DNA from: Clostridiales bacterium
GTDB taxonomy: Bacteria; Bacillota; Clostridia; Clostridiales; Clostridiaceae
DNA: 64,000 nucleotides
Reading direction: 5' to 3'
Assembly (NCBI GenBank): GCA_012519845.1
Contig: JAAYPK010000046.1
Coordinates: forward strand, 1-64,000
Of this stretch, positions 44,172 to 53,293 are shown in pieces. A program made the translations under genes and the position numbers. Each line of letters begins with the position of its first letter. Position 1 is the stretch's first letter. The notes beneath the pieces were generated by a model, which was not told where the DNA came from, did no database searches, and saw nothing but the letters and a program-made list of their open reading frames with translations.

Positions 44172-44470
44172 TTGAAATTGAGGAGCTTTTATTACGTAAA
44201 TATAGCAATATTGAATATATTTTAAATTTAGAATTTTATGATGGAATAGCATTTTTATTTAAGGCTATTGAAGTTGAAAAAGATGAAAAGCTATGGGATT
44301 TATATTTAGAAAAATATAAGTACATGACTAAAGATAATTTCATAAGTTTTGATGAGTTTAAAAATAGTCTTAAAGTAAAGAAAAATAATAAAACAGAAAA
44401 ATTAACTGTATCTCAAATTGAAGATAAAGTAAAAAAAATACTAAGTATGAATTTTGAGAGGGGGTGTTAA
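43803..44470 (+). CDS. Tail assembly chaperone, -1 frameshift product (gpGT-like)
   Basis: A second frame with no start of its own (44129-44470) overlaps the gpG-like gene in the -1 frame. A -1 slip on TTTTTTA would join 114 residues of the first frame to 108 of the second (IQSCSIDKIVEIEELLLRKY onward), giving a product of about 222 residues. The G/GT pair before the tape measure is conserved in long-tailed phages. Confidence 0.85.
44138..44144 (+). promoter_or_regulatory. -1 ribosomal frameshift slippery site
   Basis: T TTT TTA in the zero frame (GAT TTT TTA), 27 bp before the zero-frame stop. It is one of the strongest -1 slip heptamers and stands where the two chaperone frames overlap. 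Confidence 0.88.
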
Positions 44471-44472
44471 AG

Positions 44473-46884
44473 TTGGCATTAGAAATATTTAAGTTATTTG
44501 GTTCGATTATGATTAATAATGATGAGGCAAATAACAGTATTGCAAAAACCGAATCTCATGCAGATAGTCTTGCTAGTAAATTTGTATCAGGAGTAGGAAC
44601 TGCTGCAAAATGGGGAGCAGGATTAGTTACTGCAGCAAGTACAGCAGCACTAGCATTAGGAACAATTGCAGTAAAAGGAGCTGATGATTATCAACAATCA
44701 TTAAATCAGCTTCAGGTATCAACTGGTGTAACAAATAAAGAAATGCAAGAACTTGGCGATATAGTTAAAGGTGTCTATGGAAATAATTTCGGAGAGAGTT
44801 TTGATGATGTAGCTAATTCAATTTCAACAGTTAGAACAAATTTGTGGCTATCTGGGCAGGAATTACAAAATGCATCAGAATATGCAATTGGATTTAGAGA
44901 TACTTTTGATGTGGGAGTAAATGAAAGTACGAGAGCCGCAAAAGCACTTATGGATAACTTTGGAGTTAGTACAGAAGAGGCTTTCAATATGCTAGTACAA
45001 GGGCAACAACAAGGATTAAATTATTCTGGAGAATTCATAGATACTATTAATGAATATTCAGTTCAATTTTCAAAATTAGGGCTTAATGTAGAAGATATGT
45101 TTTCTATTTTAGATTCAGGAACTCAAGCAGGAGCTTTTAACTTAGATAAAGTTGGAGATGCAGTCAAGGAGTTCAGTATTAGAGCAATTGATGGTAGTAA
45201 AACAACAGCATCAGGGTTTCAGGCATTGGGATTAAATGCTGATGAAATGGCTAAAAAGTTTGCAAATGGTGGAGATGAAGCTAAAGAAGCTTTTAATCAA
45301 GTTATTAAAGGATTGGCCAGTATTGATGATCCTGTTGCACAAAGTACAGCTGGTGTTAATTTATTTGGAACAATGTGGGAAGATTTAGGTCCGCAAGTGG
45401 TTACAAGTCTTTCAACAGCAAATGATTACTTTGATAAAACATATGAAAGTGCAAATGAATTGAATAAAATAAAATATAATGATCTTAAGTCTGCGATTGC
45501 AGGTGTAGGAAGGAAATTACAAACTTCTTTATTAATACCTATTGGGAAAACATTATTACCAACTATGAATGATTTAGCAAATCTTGCGACTACAAGTATA
45601 GGACAATTAGGAAATGCTTTTGAAAAAGGTGGTATTGATGGTCTATTAAGCGAACTTAATAATATATTACCTAACATAGTTAATGTTATTTTAGGCAATG
45701 TAAATCAATTAACTGGGGTTGGAGTTCAAATATTAGATTCTTTAATAGGTGGATTACAACAAAGCATGCCATTAATACTAGATGGAGCATCACAAATAAT
45801 ATATACAGTTGTTAGTGCAATAATAGCATTACTTCCAAAAATAATCGAACTTGGAATTATAATAATAACATCGCTTATACAAGGAATATCAGAAATGTTA
45901 CCAACATTAATACCTTTGATAATACAAGCATTACTTGATATAGTTCAAATATTGATTGAAAATTTGCCATTATTAATAGAAGTAGGGATACAAATAATAC
46001 AAGGATTAACAGAAGGAATATTAGAGGCATTACCATTGCTATTAGAGCAATTGCCAGTTCTAATTGAAACTTTAGTAACTATTTTAATTGAAAATTTGCC
46101 AACCATAATACAAGCAGGAGTTCAAATATTACTAGCATTAATAAATGGATTAGTTGAAGCATTACCTACATTGATTGCAATGATACCAACAATTATTAAT
46201 ACAGTAATGACTATATTAATTGAAAATTTACCTACAATAATTCAAGCAGGAATACAAATATTAATTGGAATTATAAGTGGATTGATACAAGCAATACCAC
46301 AGCTTATAGCTGCAATTCCACAGATAATAAGTGCTATATTTTCAGCATTTACTAATGTTAGTTGGTTTAGCATAGGAACTGATATATTAAGTAGTATTGG
46401 TTCAGGTATAACGAATGCTGCAAGTGGTTTATTTTCAAAAGTAAGTGATGTAATAAGTGGTGTCTGGTCAACGATAAAGTCATATTTCAAATTACCACAC
46501 TTTACTTTAGATGGTAGTTTGAATCCTGTAAGTTGGATAGATGAAGGTATACCAAGTATAGGAGTTGAATGGTATGTAAAAGGTGGTATTTTAAATAGTC
46601 CTACTTTATTTGGAATGAATGGAAATAATGCGATGGTTGGCGGAGAAGCTGGACCTGAAGCAGTAGCACCGATAAGTGTATTGCTAGGATATATAAGACA
46701 AGCTGTATCAGAAGAAAATTCAAAATTATCTATAATAATAGAAAAAATATTTAATTTATTGGTAATGTATTTACCTCAAAATCAACAAATAGTCTTAAAT
46801 AACGGAGTTTTGGTTGGTGAGCTTATTGATGATATAGATAGAGGCTTAGGAGATAAAAAAGACATGAAAGGTAGGGGAAATTGA
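44473..46884 (+). CDS. Tape measure protein
   Basis: 803 residues from a TTG behind GAGGGGGTG. Residues 1-180 resemble the TP901/TMP N-terminal core (TRAAKALMDNFGVSTEEAFN). Residues about 400-620 are hydrophobic repeats built on NLPTIIQAGIQIL and LISGLIQAIPQLI. It sets tail length (roughly 0.15 nm per residue, so near 120 nm) and helps DNA pass the cell envelope. Gene order fits a siphovirus. Confidence 0.93.
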   Translation: MALEIFKLFGSIMINNDEANNSIAKTESHADSLASKFVSGVGTAAKWGAGLVTAASTAALALGTIAVKGADDYQQSLNQLQVSTGVTNKEMQELGDIVKGVYGNNFGESFDDVANSISTVRTNLWLSGQELQNASEYAIGFRDTFDVGVNESTRAAKALMDNFGVSTEEAFNMLVQGQQQGLNYSGEFIDTINEYSVQFSKLGLNVEDMFSILDSGTQAGAFNLDKVGDAVKEFSIRAIDGSKTTASGFQALGLNADEMAKKFANGGDEAKEAFNQVIKGLASIDDPVAQSTAGVNLFGTMWEDLGPQVVTSLSTANDYFDKTYESANELNKIKYNDLKSAIAGVGRKLQTSLLIPIGKTLLPTMNDLANLATTSIGQLGNAFEKGGIDGLLSELNNILPNIVNVILGNVNQLTGVGVQILDSLIGGLQQSMPLILDGASQIIYTVVSAIIALLPKIIELGIIIITSLIQGISEMLPTLIPLIIQALLDIVQILIENLPLLIEVGIQIIQGLTEGILEALPLLLEQLPVLIETLVTILIENLPTIIQAGVQILLALINGLVEALPTLIAMIPTIINTVMTILIENLPTIIQAGIQILIGIISGLIQAIPQLIAAIPQIISAIFSAFTNVSWFSIGTDILSSIGSGITNAASGLFSKVSDVISGVWSTIKSYFKLPHFTLDGSLNPVSWIDEGIPSIGVEWYVKGGILNSPTLFGMNGNNAMVGGEAGPEAVAPISVLLGYIRQAVSEENSKLSIIIEKIFNLLVMYLPQNQQIVLNNGVLVGELIDDIDRGLGDKKDMKGRGN

Positions 46885-46885
46885 T

Positions 46886-47578
46886 ATGCAAGGAATAACA
46901 TTTGGAGATAAACATTCATATAATGATTGGGGTTTATATCTTGTAGAAAAAAATATTTCCCTGCCTAGTGTAAAAACTAACACGATAGATATACCAGGAT
47001 CGGATGGGGTTCTTGATTTAACAGAAATATTTGGAGAAGTAAATTATGAAAATAGAAAAGGTTCATTTGAATTTGTGTATGTAAAGAGTATAAAAAATTT
47101 CTTTAATACTTTAAGTAAAATAACAAATTATTGTCATGGTAAGCATATGAAAATAGTTTTAGATAGTGATAAAAGCTTTTATTATATTGGAAGAGTTGAA
47201 GTAGATCAAGGGAAAACTGATAAGAGCACGGGGACAATAGTCATAAATATAGATGTGAATCCTTATAAGTATGAAATTAATGATAGTACAGAAGAATGGA
47301 TGTGGGATAGTTTTAATTTTAATAATGGAATAATTAGAAATTACAAAAATGTAGAGGTAAAAGGTAGAAAAGTGATTATTATTCCAGGAAGAAGAAAAAA
47401 GGTTATACCAATTTTTACTTCAAGTGAAGCAATGCAAATATATTATAATGGCCAATACTATGAATTATATCCAGGAAAATCACAAATAATTGATATATTA
47501 TTTTCAGAAGGTGAAAATATTGTTACTATAATTGGAACTGGAATAGTTAGTATTGAATATAGAGGAGGTAGCTTATAA
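46886..47578 (+). CDS. Distal tail protein (Dit)
   Basis: 230 residues with GITFGDKHSYNDWGLYLVEK and IDIPGSDGVLDLTEIFGEVN, the usual Dit N-terminal ring domain. It forms the hub at the tail tip and joins the tube to Tal. It overlaps the next gene by one base. Confidence 0.88.
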   Translation: MQGITFGDKHSYNDWGLYLVEKNISLPSVKTNTIDIPGSDGVLDLTEIFGEVNYENRKGSFEFVYVKSIKNFFNTLSKITNYCHGKHMKIVLDSDKSFYYIGRVEVDQGKTDKSTGTIVINIDVNPYKYEINDSTEEWMWDSFNFNNGIIRNYKNVEVKGRKVIIIPGRRKKVIPIFTSSEAMQIYYNGQYYELYPGKSQIIDILFSEGENIVTIIGTGIVSIEYRGGSL

Positions 47579-48789
47579 TGTATCAGATAACTTGTGATGA
47601 TAAAATATTACATGATTTAAGAGTAGAAGACAGAAAAGTAATTAATCCTAAGCTATCATTAGAGTTAAATAAAAGTGGGTCTCTTACATTTATAATGCCT
47701 CCTACTAATCCTACAAAAATAAATCTTTTAAAGTCGGTTATTAGAGTTTTTAAAAATGGCAGTAAGATATTTGAAGGAAGAGCTTTAAATAATGAGAGTG
47801 ATTTTTACAATAAAGGAAAGGTAGTATGTGAGGGAGAACTTGCATATTTAATTGATAGTATTATAAGACCGTACGAACTTCATAATATGTCAGTGAGAGA
47901 CTATTTACAGTTCTTAATTAATAATCACAATTCACAAGTTGAGATACAGAAACAATTTAAATTAGGGAATGTAACTGTTTCTGACAACAATAACAGCTTA
48001 TATAGGTTAAATGAAAATTATCCTAAAACACTTGATGAAATAAATGATAAATTAATTGATAGACTTGGAGGATATTTAAAAGTCAGGTATGAGGATAATA
48101 ATAGATATTTAGATTATATAAGTACTCTAGATAAATTAAATTCACAGGTAATTAGATTCGGAAAAAATTTATTAGATATAACACAATATTTAAATGGTGC
48201 TGATATAAAAACAGCAATAATTCCGCTTGGAAAAGACAAAATTACGATATCTGATGTTAATAATAATTTGGATTATATTTATAATCAAACAGCTGTAAAT
48301 TTGTATGGCTGGATATGGGATACAGTATCATTTGATGATGTGACTGTATCTTCTAATTTGCTTACTAAAGCAAATAATTATTTAAATAATATAATTAATA
48401 CTGCCTTAACGATAACTTTAAGTGCAATAGATTTATCTTATATTGATATAAAAATAGAAGAAATAAAATTAGGTGATTTAATTAGAGTGGTAAGTAAGCC
48501 TCACAAATTAGATCATAATTTTTTAATAAATAAGTTAACATTAGACTTAGAAAATCCAGCAAATGACAAGATTGAGCTTGGAGATATAATAATTGGTTTA
48601 ACAGAAAAATCTATTAAAGAAAGTAAAATATTAATTAATAGTATTAATATTAATAAAGATTCGCTTAAAAATGAATTAAAGCAGGATATAAATATAGTTG
48701 ATAATAAGGTTAATTTAACACAAAATGAGATAAAGACAACAAAGGATGATATTAATAAACAACAAAAGTATATAATAATGGGGGTGTAA
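47578..48789 (+). CDS. Tail-associated baseplate protein (Tal-like)
   Basis: 403 residues. NPKLSLELNKSGSLTFIMPP and GRALNNESDFYNKGKVVCEG match the prophage endopeptidase tail family that forms the tail tip. The C-terminal part (SINININKDSLKNELKQDIN) looks coiled-coil. No lytic domain is seen in this copy. Confidence 0.85.
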   Translation: MYQITCDDKILHDLRVEDRKVINPKLSLELNKSGSLTFIMPPTNPTKINLLKSVIRVFKNGSKIFEGRALNNESDFYNKGKVVCEGELAYLIDSIIRPYELHNMSVRDYLQFLINNHNSQVEIQKQFKLGNVTVSDNNNSLYRLNENYPKTLDEINDKLIDRLGGYLKVRYEDNNRYLDYISTLDKLNSQVIRFGKNLLDITQYLNGADIKTAIIPLGKDKITISDVNNNLDYIYNQTAVNLYGWIWDTVSFDDVTVSSNLLTKANNYLNNIINTALTITLSAIDLSYIDIKIEEIKLGDLIRVVSKPHKLDHNFLINKLTLDLENPANDKIELGDIIIGLTEKSIKESKILINSININKDSLKNELKQDINIVDNKVNLTQNEIKTTKDDINKQQKYIIMGV

Positions 48790-48791
48790 TA

Positions 48792-49073
48792 ATGGATGAG
48801 ATTAAAAGGCTCTATGCAGGAACAGTTAATAATACAGAGATAGAATTAATAAACTTAACAAATGGAGCAGTTCTAAAAACTATTCTAATAGGAAATAATA
48901 CAGAAACTAAGCAAACAGTAACATTTAATATAGATGGTACTGTTTTTTTATTTGATGTAGAAGCAAAAAGCACACTAATATTAGATAAAGCCATAGTATG
49001 TAATATACTGAAGGCTACTGCAACAGAAAGCCTAAAAGTACATATATCAGGAATACAATTAGGAGGTGCTTAA
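48792..49073 (+). CDS. Small tail or fibre-associated protein
   Basis: 93 residues with MDEIKRLYAGTVNNTEIELI and a beta-rich end (KVHISGIQLGGA). Not assigned to a family; placed between baseplate and fibre genes, so a structural role is likely. AGGAGGTG after it serves the fibre gene. Confidence 0.6.
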   Translation: MDEIKRLYAGTVNNTEIELINLTNGAVLKTILIGNNTETKQTVTFNIDGTVFLFDVEAKSTLILDKAIVCNILKATATESLKVHISGIQLGGA

Positions 49074-49076
49074 AAA

Positions 49077-51692
49077 ATGGCAGATATAGAACAATCCATA
49101 AACTTGATAAAAACTGCAGTTTATGGTGAAGAAGTAAGAGAATCTATAATAAATGGAATAGAAGCAATTAATAAAGAAGCTGAAAATACAACTTTTAGAC
49201 AGAAAAATGTAGAAACAAAGCAAAATGAATTAAATACAAGTCAGGAAGCTTTAAAAAACAGATGGGATGTACAGATTAAAAATATTACAGATGCGAACCC
49301 ATCCAATGTGGAAATTGTAGATGGTAGAGTCAGTTCAATTAAAGGATTAACTTTTACAAATTTGGGCTTGAGATTAAATAATATAGAGGAAGATATGCTT
49401 TCTAGAGGCATAAATGTACTATATCCACCTGCAGGGCTGACACCTATGCAAAGGGTTACTGATATTACAGCAATCAGTGAAACAGATTTGCAAGCTATAG
49501 CAGCAATTAATACTTCAGCATTAAATGCTTTAATTTCTTATGTTAAGACAAGTTCGCTATTTGCAAGAACATTAACTAAATTGAATTTTCCACAAGGTAT
49601 TTTTCCACTGCTTAATGGTATTACTATAAATGCAAGTATTTATATGGAGGGGGTACCTTGTAAATCTGATGGTATAGGAAATCTAACTAACTACATGGGT
49701 GGTACGGTTTTATATGATGTATCACCAGTAGAGAGTAGGACAGATTTTATAACATTCCTAAACAAAGATACTGGAACTGACAATTATCAAGGAAGACTTC
49801 CAGGACATCATTTGAGAAATTTATGTTTTCATGGAAGGTATCAAAAGCACAATGGAGTGAGTTTGATCAAAACAGGAATGGTCGCCAAATACGAAAATTT
49901 ACTATTCCGAGAATGGCTAGGAAGTGGTTTAATTGCAGATGATGCCTTCGATACAAATGTTTTTGGAATGGATATTTTTAGGTGTGGTTCTGCAAGTAGC
50001 ATAGAGCAACTAAATGAGGATGGAACTATAAAAACAGATACAGAAGGTAATACATTATATGAACTAAGATACGGATTAACATTAACAGGTAGTTATGATG
50101 GTTGGGCTACAAACGCTTGGAACATTTATGGGTTGCATATGGAGAGCATGCCTTTCATGATGAAACTTGATAAGTGTAGGCATATAAAATTTATTGGTGG
50201 TAAGTGGGAACAAGGTAAAAGTGATCCATTAAATAACACATACCCATCAATTTTAATAACAAATAAAGCAGTAGAGATTTCTTTTACATCAGATGTATTC
50301 TCACCAATCGGATTTGAAGACTATAGAGCTAAGTATGGACAATATTTTATGCCATATCACTTTATAGAGATAGAGGCTTCAGTTTTACAACTTAATACAA
50401 GATTTAGCCAAGTTACGAAATTTGTTTGTTGCGACTTTACTGTAGCACAAGAAGCATTATTCCTAAGGTCAAATGCATCTGTAATAATAGATGCATGTAA
50501 GTTTGATCATATTGTAAGTACAGATAAAGCTGATGGAACAAAAACGTTTGGGCTATCTCTAAATGGACCAAATAATATTTTATCCAATAGTAGTGTTTCG
50601 TTCCGCCTATATAACGGAATTAACAACGGGGTGTATTTGAATGGAGGTAATGCAGACGCAAATACATTCCTAACATCAATATCACCTTATGATGCTAAAA
50701 ATGGCATTGCAGAAGTTAGAGACTATGCAATCTTTGCGACAAATGCAGCTAGAGTTGGGACATCCAATTATTATGATGTGACATACCCCGTTAAAGTTTC
50801 AGATACTAATTGTGTAGTGCCTAGAAGTGGGCGAAGCGGAAAAATAACAAATAATAAACTTGTAAAAATGGGTGTAACAGATTTAACAAAAGTTTCGTTA
50901 GATTTAAATCTGTTAGGTGAATTAAGTGACACTCTTGTATTCTCTCTAACAGAAAGTGCGACATTAACTGCTATTACAAATACTTGTAATGGAGATGTTA
51001 TAACACTATTAAATGCGAATGATACCAATTTAATTCTTAATAATGGAACAAGTACTAACGCATTTAGATTAAGACCAACTTATGATAAAAACGGAAAACT
51101 AAAAACATCAATAACGTTAAAAGCATATGATAGCATAACTATAAAAAATATGGGTTCTTACTTTGAGGAAATCGGAAGAAATATACAGTCAGAAAATTCA
51201 AGTGCTAGGGATGATGATATAAAGGAAGAACTGATATTGAGTCTGAATTGTTTGCAGAGTGATGCATTAACAACTTCTCAAGTTAATATATTCAAGGAAG
51301 ATACAAGCAAGAAGAATTTAAAATTGAAAAGTTGTTATAGTTCTAGTAGTAGCAATTACCAATTTACCGCACCGTACACTGGCTATTTTAAAGTGTCTAT
51401 TCATAGCTATTGTAACCCTTCAGTCAGTAGCCCAAGTTATTTTCATAGTATTTCTTATTTACATCATTTTAAAAATGATGTAAATGGATCTGCGATTCTA
51501 GTTGCAAAAATAGGAATGACGAGAATAAGCACATACGGAGGTATGGCAGGATACGCAATAGCAACTAGAACAATTTATATGGAAAAAGGTGAGTATTTTC
51601 AATTATTTGCTGAGGGGCATGCTGAAAATACCTATAGTGCAACTTATCAATTTACTCAAATTAATGTCACAGGAATTAAAGAGATTAGTTAA
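49077..51692 (+). CDS. Tail fibre / receptor-binding protein
   Basis: 871 residues. Residues 1-60 (IEQSINLIKTAVYGEEVRES) form the baseplate-attachment segment common in Firmicutes phages. Residues about 170-560 read like a beta-helix (FPQGIFPLLNGITINASIYM onward), and the final 150 residues (FTAPYTGYFKVSIHSYCNPS) look like a C1q/TNF-like head. It probably determines host range. Confidence 0.8.
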   Translation: MADIEQSINLIKTAVYGEEVRESIINGIEAINKEAENTTFRQKNVETKQNELNTSQEALKNRWDVQIKNITDANPSNVEIVDGRVSSIKGLTFTNLGLRLNNIEEDMLSRGINVLYPPAGLTPMQRVTDITAISETDLQAIAAINTSALNALISYVKTSSLFARTLTKLNFPQGIFPLLNGITINASIYMEGVPCKSDGIGNLTNYMGGTVLYDVSPVESRTDFITFLNKDTGTDNYQGRLPGHHLRNLCFHGRYQKHNGVSLIKTGMVAKYENLLFREWLGSGLIADDAFDTNVFGMDIFRCGSASSIEQLNEDGTIKTDTEGNTLYELRYGLTLTGSYDGWATNAWNIYGLHMESMPFMMKLDKCRHIKFIGGKWEQGKSDPLNNTYPSILITNKAVEISFTSDVFSPIGFEDYRAKYGQYFMPYHFIEIEASVLQLNTRFSQVTKFVCCDFTVAQEALFLRSNASVIIDACKFDHIVSTDKADGTKTFGLSLNGPNNILSNSSVSFRLYNGINNGVYLNGGNADANTFLTSISPYDAKNGIAEVRDYAIFATNAARVGTSNYYDVTYPVKVSDTNCVVPRSGRSGKITNNKLVKMGVTDLTKVSLDLNLLGELSDTLVFSLTESATLTAITNTCNGDVITLLNANDTNLILNNGTSTNAFRLRPTYDKNGKLKTSITLKAYDSITIKNMGSYFEEIGRNIQSENSSARDDDIKEELILSLNCLQSDALTTSQVNIFKEDTSKKNLKLKSCYSSSSSNYQFTAPYTGYFKVSIHSYCNPSVSSPSYFHSISYLHHFKNDVNGSAILVAKIGMTRISTYGGMAGYAIATRTIYMEKGEYFQLFAEGHAENTYSATYQFTQINVTGIKEIS

Positions 51693-51710
51693 GGCTAGTC
51701 TCTTTTTTAT
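51678..51710 (+). terminator. Terminator at the fibre gene end
   Basis: AAAGAGATTAG (51678-51688) pairs with CTAGTCTCTTT (51695-51705) except one mismatch, followed by TTTT. The fibre stop codon is in the loop. Confidence 0.8.
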
Positions 51711-51736
51711 ATTTAAAAGAAAGAAGGTAAAAAAGA

Positions 51737-52021
51737 ATGGAAACAATAAGTATCGCATTAGCTTGTACATTGGTAGGAGTTATCATAAGCTATCTTACAT
51801 TTCAAAAAAATAAAGACAACAGTATAAGGGCAGAGACAAAAGAGAATGCTTTTACAGTTGCTAAATTAGAGTATATAAGCAAGGGCGTAGACGATATAAG
51901 ACTAGATATGAAGGCTCAAGACAGGAAGGTTGAGGAAGTAATCACAAGGGTTACAAGAGTAGAAGAAAGCGCTAAAAGTGCACATAAAAGAATAGATAAT
52001 TTAGAGAAAGAAGGAATGTAA
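51737..52021 (+). CDS. XhlA-like small membrane protein
   Basis: 94 residues. A single membrane segment (SIALACTLVGVIISYLTF) is followed by a charged coiled coil (KGVDDIRLDMKAQDRKVEEV). Similar proteins precede holins in Bacillus and clostridial phages and assist lysis. It is followed after one base by the holin. Confidence 0.7.
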   Translation: METISIALACTLVGVIISYLTFQKNKDNSIRAETKENAFTVAKLEYISKGVDDIRLDMKAQDRKVEEVITRVTRVEESAKSAHKRIDNLEKEGM

Positions 52022-52022
52022 A

Positions 52023-52286
52023 ATGGATATTAATTTTTTAAATGAATACTTAGTATTAATTGTGGTTGGTGTATGTCTATGTATAGGATATATTATTAAG
52101 ACTTCTCTTACATTTATACCTAATAAGTATATACCTCTTATAATGGCTGTAATAGGCATTGGAGCGAATGTAATTAATGAGGGCACATTTAATATTACCG
52201 TATTATTAGGAGGAATGTTTAGTGGGTTAGCAAGTACAGGATTGTATGAAGCTTTTAGAAATGTATTAGGAAATAAAACAGAGTAG
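52023..52286 (+). CDS. Phage holin
   Basis: 87 residues with two or three hydrophobic segments (LIVVGVCLCIGYIIKTSL, YIPLIMAVIGIGANVI, LLGGMFSGLASTGLYEAF). This is the pattern of the phage holin 5_2 type. It makes membrane lesions that release the amidase. Lysis-cassette position supports the call. Confidence 0.82.
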   Translation: MDINFLNEYLVLIVVGVCLCIGYIIKTSLTFIPNKYIPLIMAVIGIGANVINEGTFNITVLLGGMFSGLASTGLYEAFRNVLGNKTE

Positions 52287-52312
52287 AGCTTAGGCTTTAC
52301 TTTAATTTTTTT
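52282..52312 (+). terminator. Weak terminator between holin and amidase genes
   Basis: AGTAGAGC pairs imperfectly with GCTTTACT (one mismatch), then TTAATTTTTTT. It may only partly stop transcription before the amidase gene. Confidence 0.5.
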
Positions 52313-52331
52313 AAGAGAAAGGAATGATAAT

Positions 52332-53180
52332 ATGAAAATAGGTGTAAATGAGGGACATACAATAAGTGGAGTTGGTTCAGGAGCTATAGGAATTATAAAT
52401 GAATCTGAACAAACTAGAAAAGTTGGAGCAGTAGTAAGAAGATTATTATCGGAAAGAGGGCATGAAACTATTAATTGTACTATAGATTATGCTAATACAG
52501 TAAATGAAAGTTTATGCAAAGTAGTAGACCAGGCAAATAGAGAAGATTTGGATTGGTTTATAGCAATACATTTTAACGCTGGTGGTGGAAAAGGTGTAGA
52601 AGTATATACATATGAAGGAAGGCAATATCAAGATGCATTAGATGTATGTAATAATATTTCAAAGCTAGGTTTTAATAATAGAGGTGTAAAAGCAGGAACA
52701 GGTTTGTATGTAGTTAGAAAAACTAAAGCAAAAGCTATGCTAATTGAGGTGTGTTTTGTAGATACAGAGGACGCTAATAATTATTTAAATGTTGGGTGTG
52801 AAGCTATAGGAAAAGCAATAGTTGATGCATTATGCGATGCAATAAACACATCAATAAAAAACAGTACAACAACTACACAAGTAATCCAAAATGACAATTG
52901 GGTTTCAAGATTACAAAAGGAAATAAATTTACAAGGATTTGGTGCAATTGATGTTGATGGTATAGCAGGACCTAAAACTTTAGGATCATGCCCTCTACTT
53001 AAGATAGGTGCTCAAGGGAATATTACTAAATTACTTCAAGAAAAGCTTGGGATTATTGCAGATGGGATATTTGGTCCTAATACTAAAAAAGCTGTAGAAT
53101 TATTTCAAAAGAACAATGTGTTAGTAGTGGATGGGATAGTTGGGATTAACTCCTGGAGAAAGTTATTAGGATTAGAGTAG
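52332..53180 (+). CDS. Endolysin: N-acetylmuramoyl-L-alanine amidase with peptidoglycan-binding domain
   Basis: 282 residues. Residues 1-175 are an Amidase_3 domain with zinc ligands in VNEGHTISG, the glutamate in NESEQTRKVG, IAIHFNAGGG and the catalytic LIEVCFVDT. Residues about 195-282 contain two cell-wall-binding repeats (IDVDGIAGPKTL; IIADGIFGPNTKKAVELFQK). No signal peptide, as expected for a holin-dependent lysin. Confidence 0.93.
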   Translation: MKIGVNEGHTISGVGSGAIGIINESEQTRKVGAVVRRLLSERGHETINCTIDYANTVNESLCKVVDQANREDLDWFIAIHFNAGGGKGVEVYTYEGRQYQDALDVCNNISKLGFNNRGVKAGTGLYVVRKTKAKAMLIEVCFVDTEDANNYLNVGCEAIGKAIVDALCDAINTSIKNSTTTTQVIQNDNWVSRLQKEINLQGFGAIDVDGIAGPKTLGSCPLLKIGAQGNITKLLQEKLGIIADGIFGPNTKKAVELFQKNNVLVVDGIVGINSWRKLLGLE

Positions 53181-53198
53181 CATTTTATGTAGAAAAAC

Positions 53199-53224
53199 AT
53201 CCTTTTTATACATAAAAAGGATTT
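53199..53224 (+). terminator. Stem-loop after the amidase gene
   Basis: ATCCTTTTTAT-AC-ATAAAAAGGAT is a perfect 11-bp inverted repeat with no T-run after it on either strand beyond TT. It likely ends the lysis transcript. Confidence 0.6.
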
Positions 53225-53293
53225 AAAGTAATTCTTATTGTAAAATAATATTGAATAACTATTCAATATCATCTAATAAAAAGGAGTGGAAGT

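Noticed and set aside
51589..51813. 74-codon frame spanning the fibre gene end
   Set aside because: It runs through the fibre terminator and overlaps the XhlA-like gene in another frame; no ribosome site.
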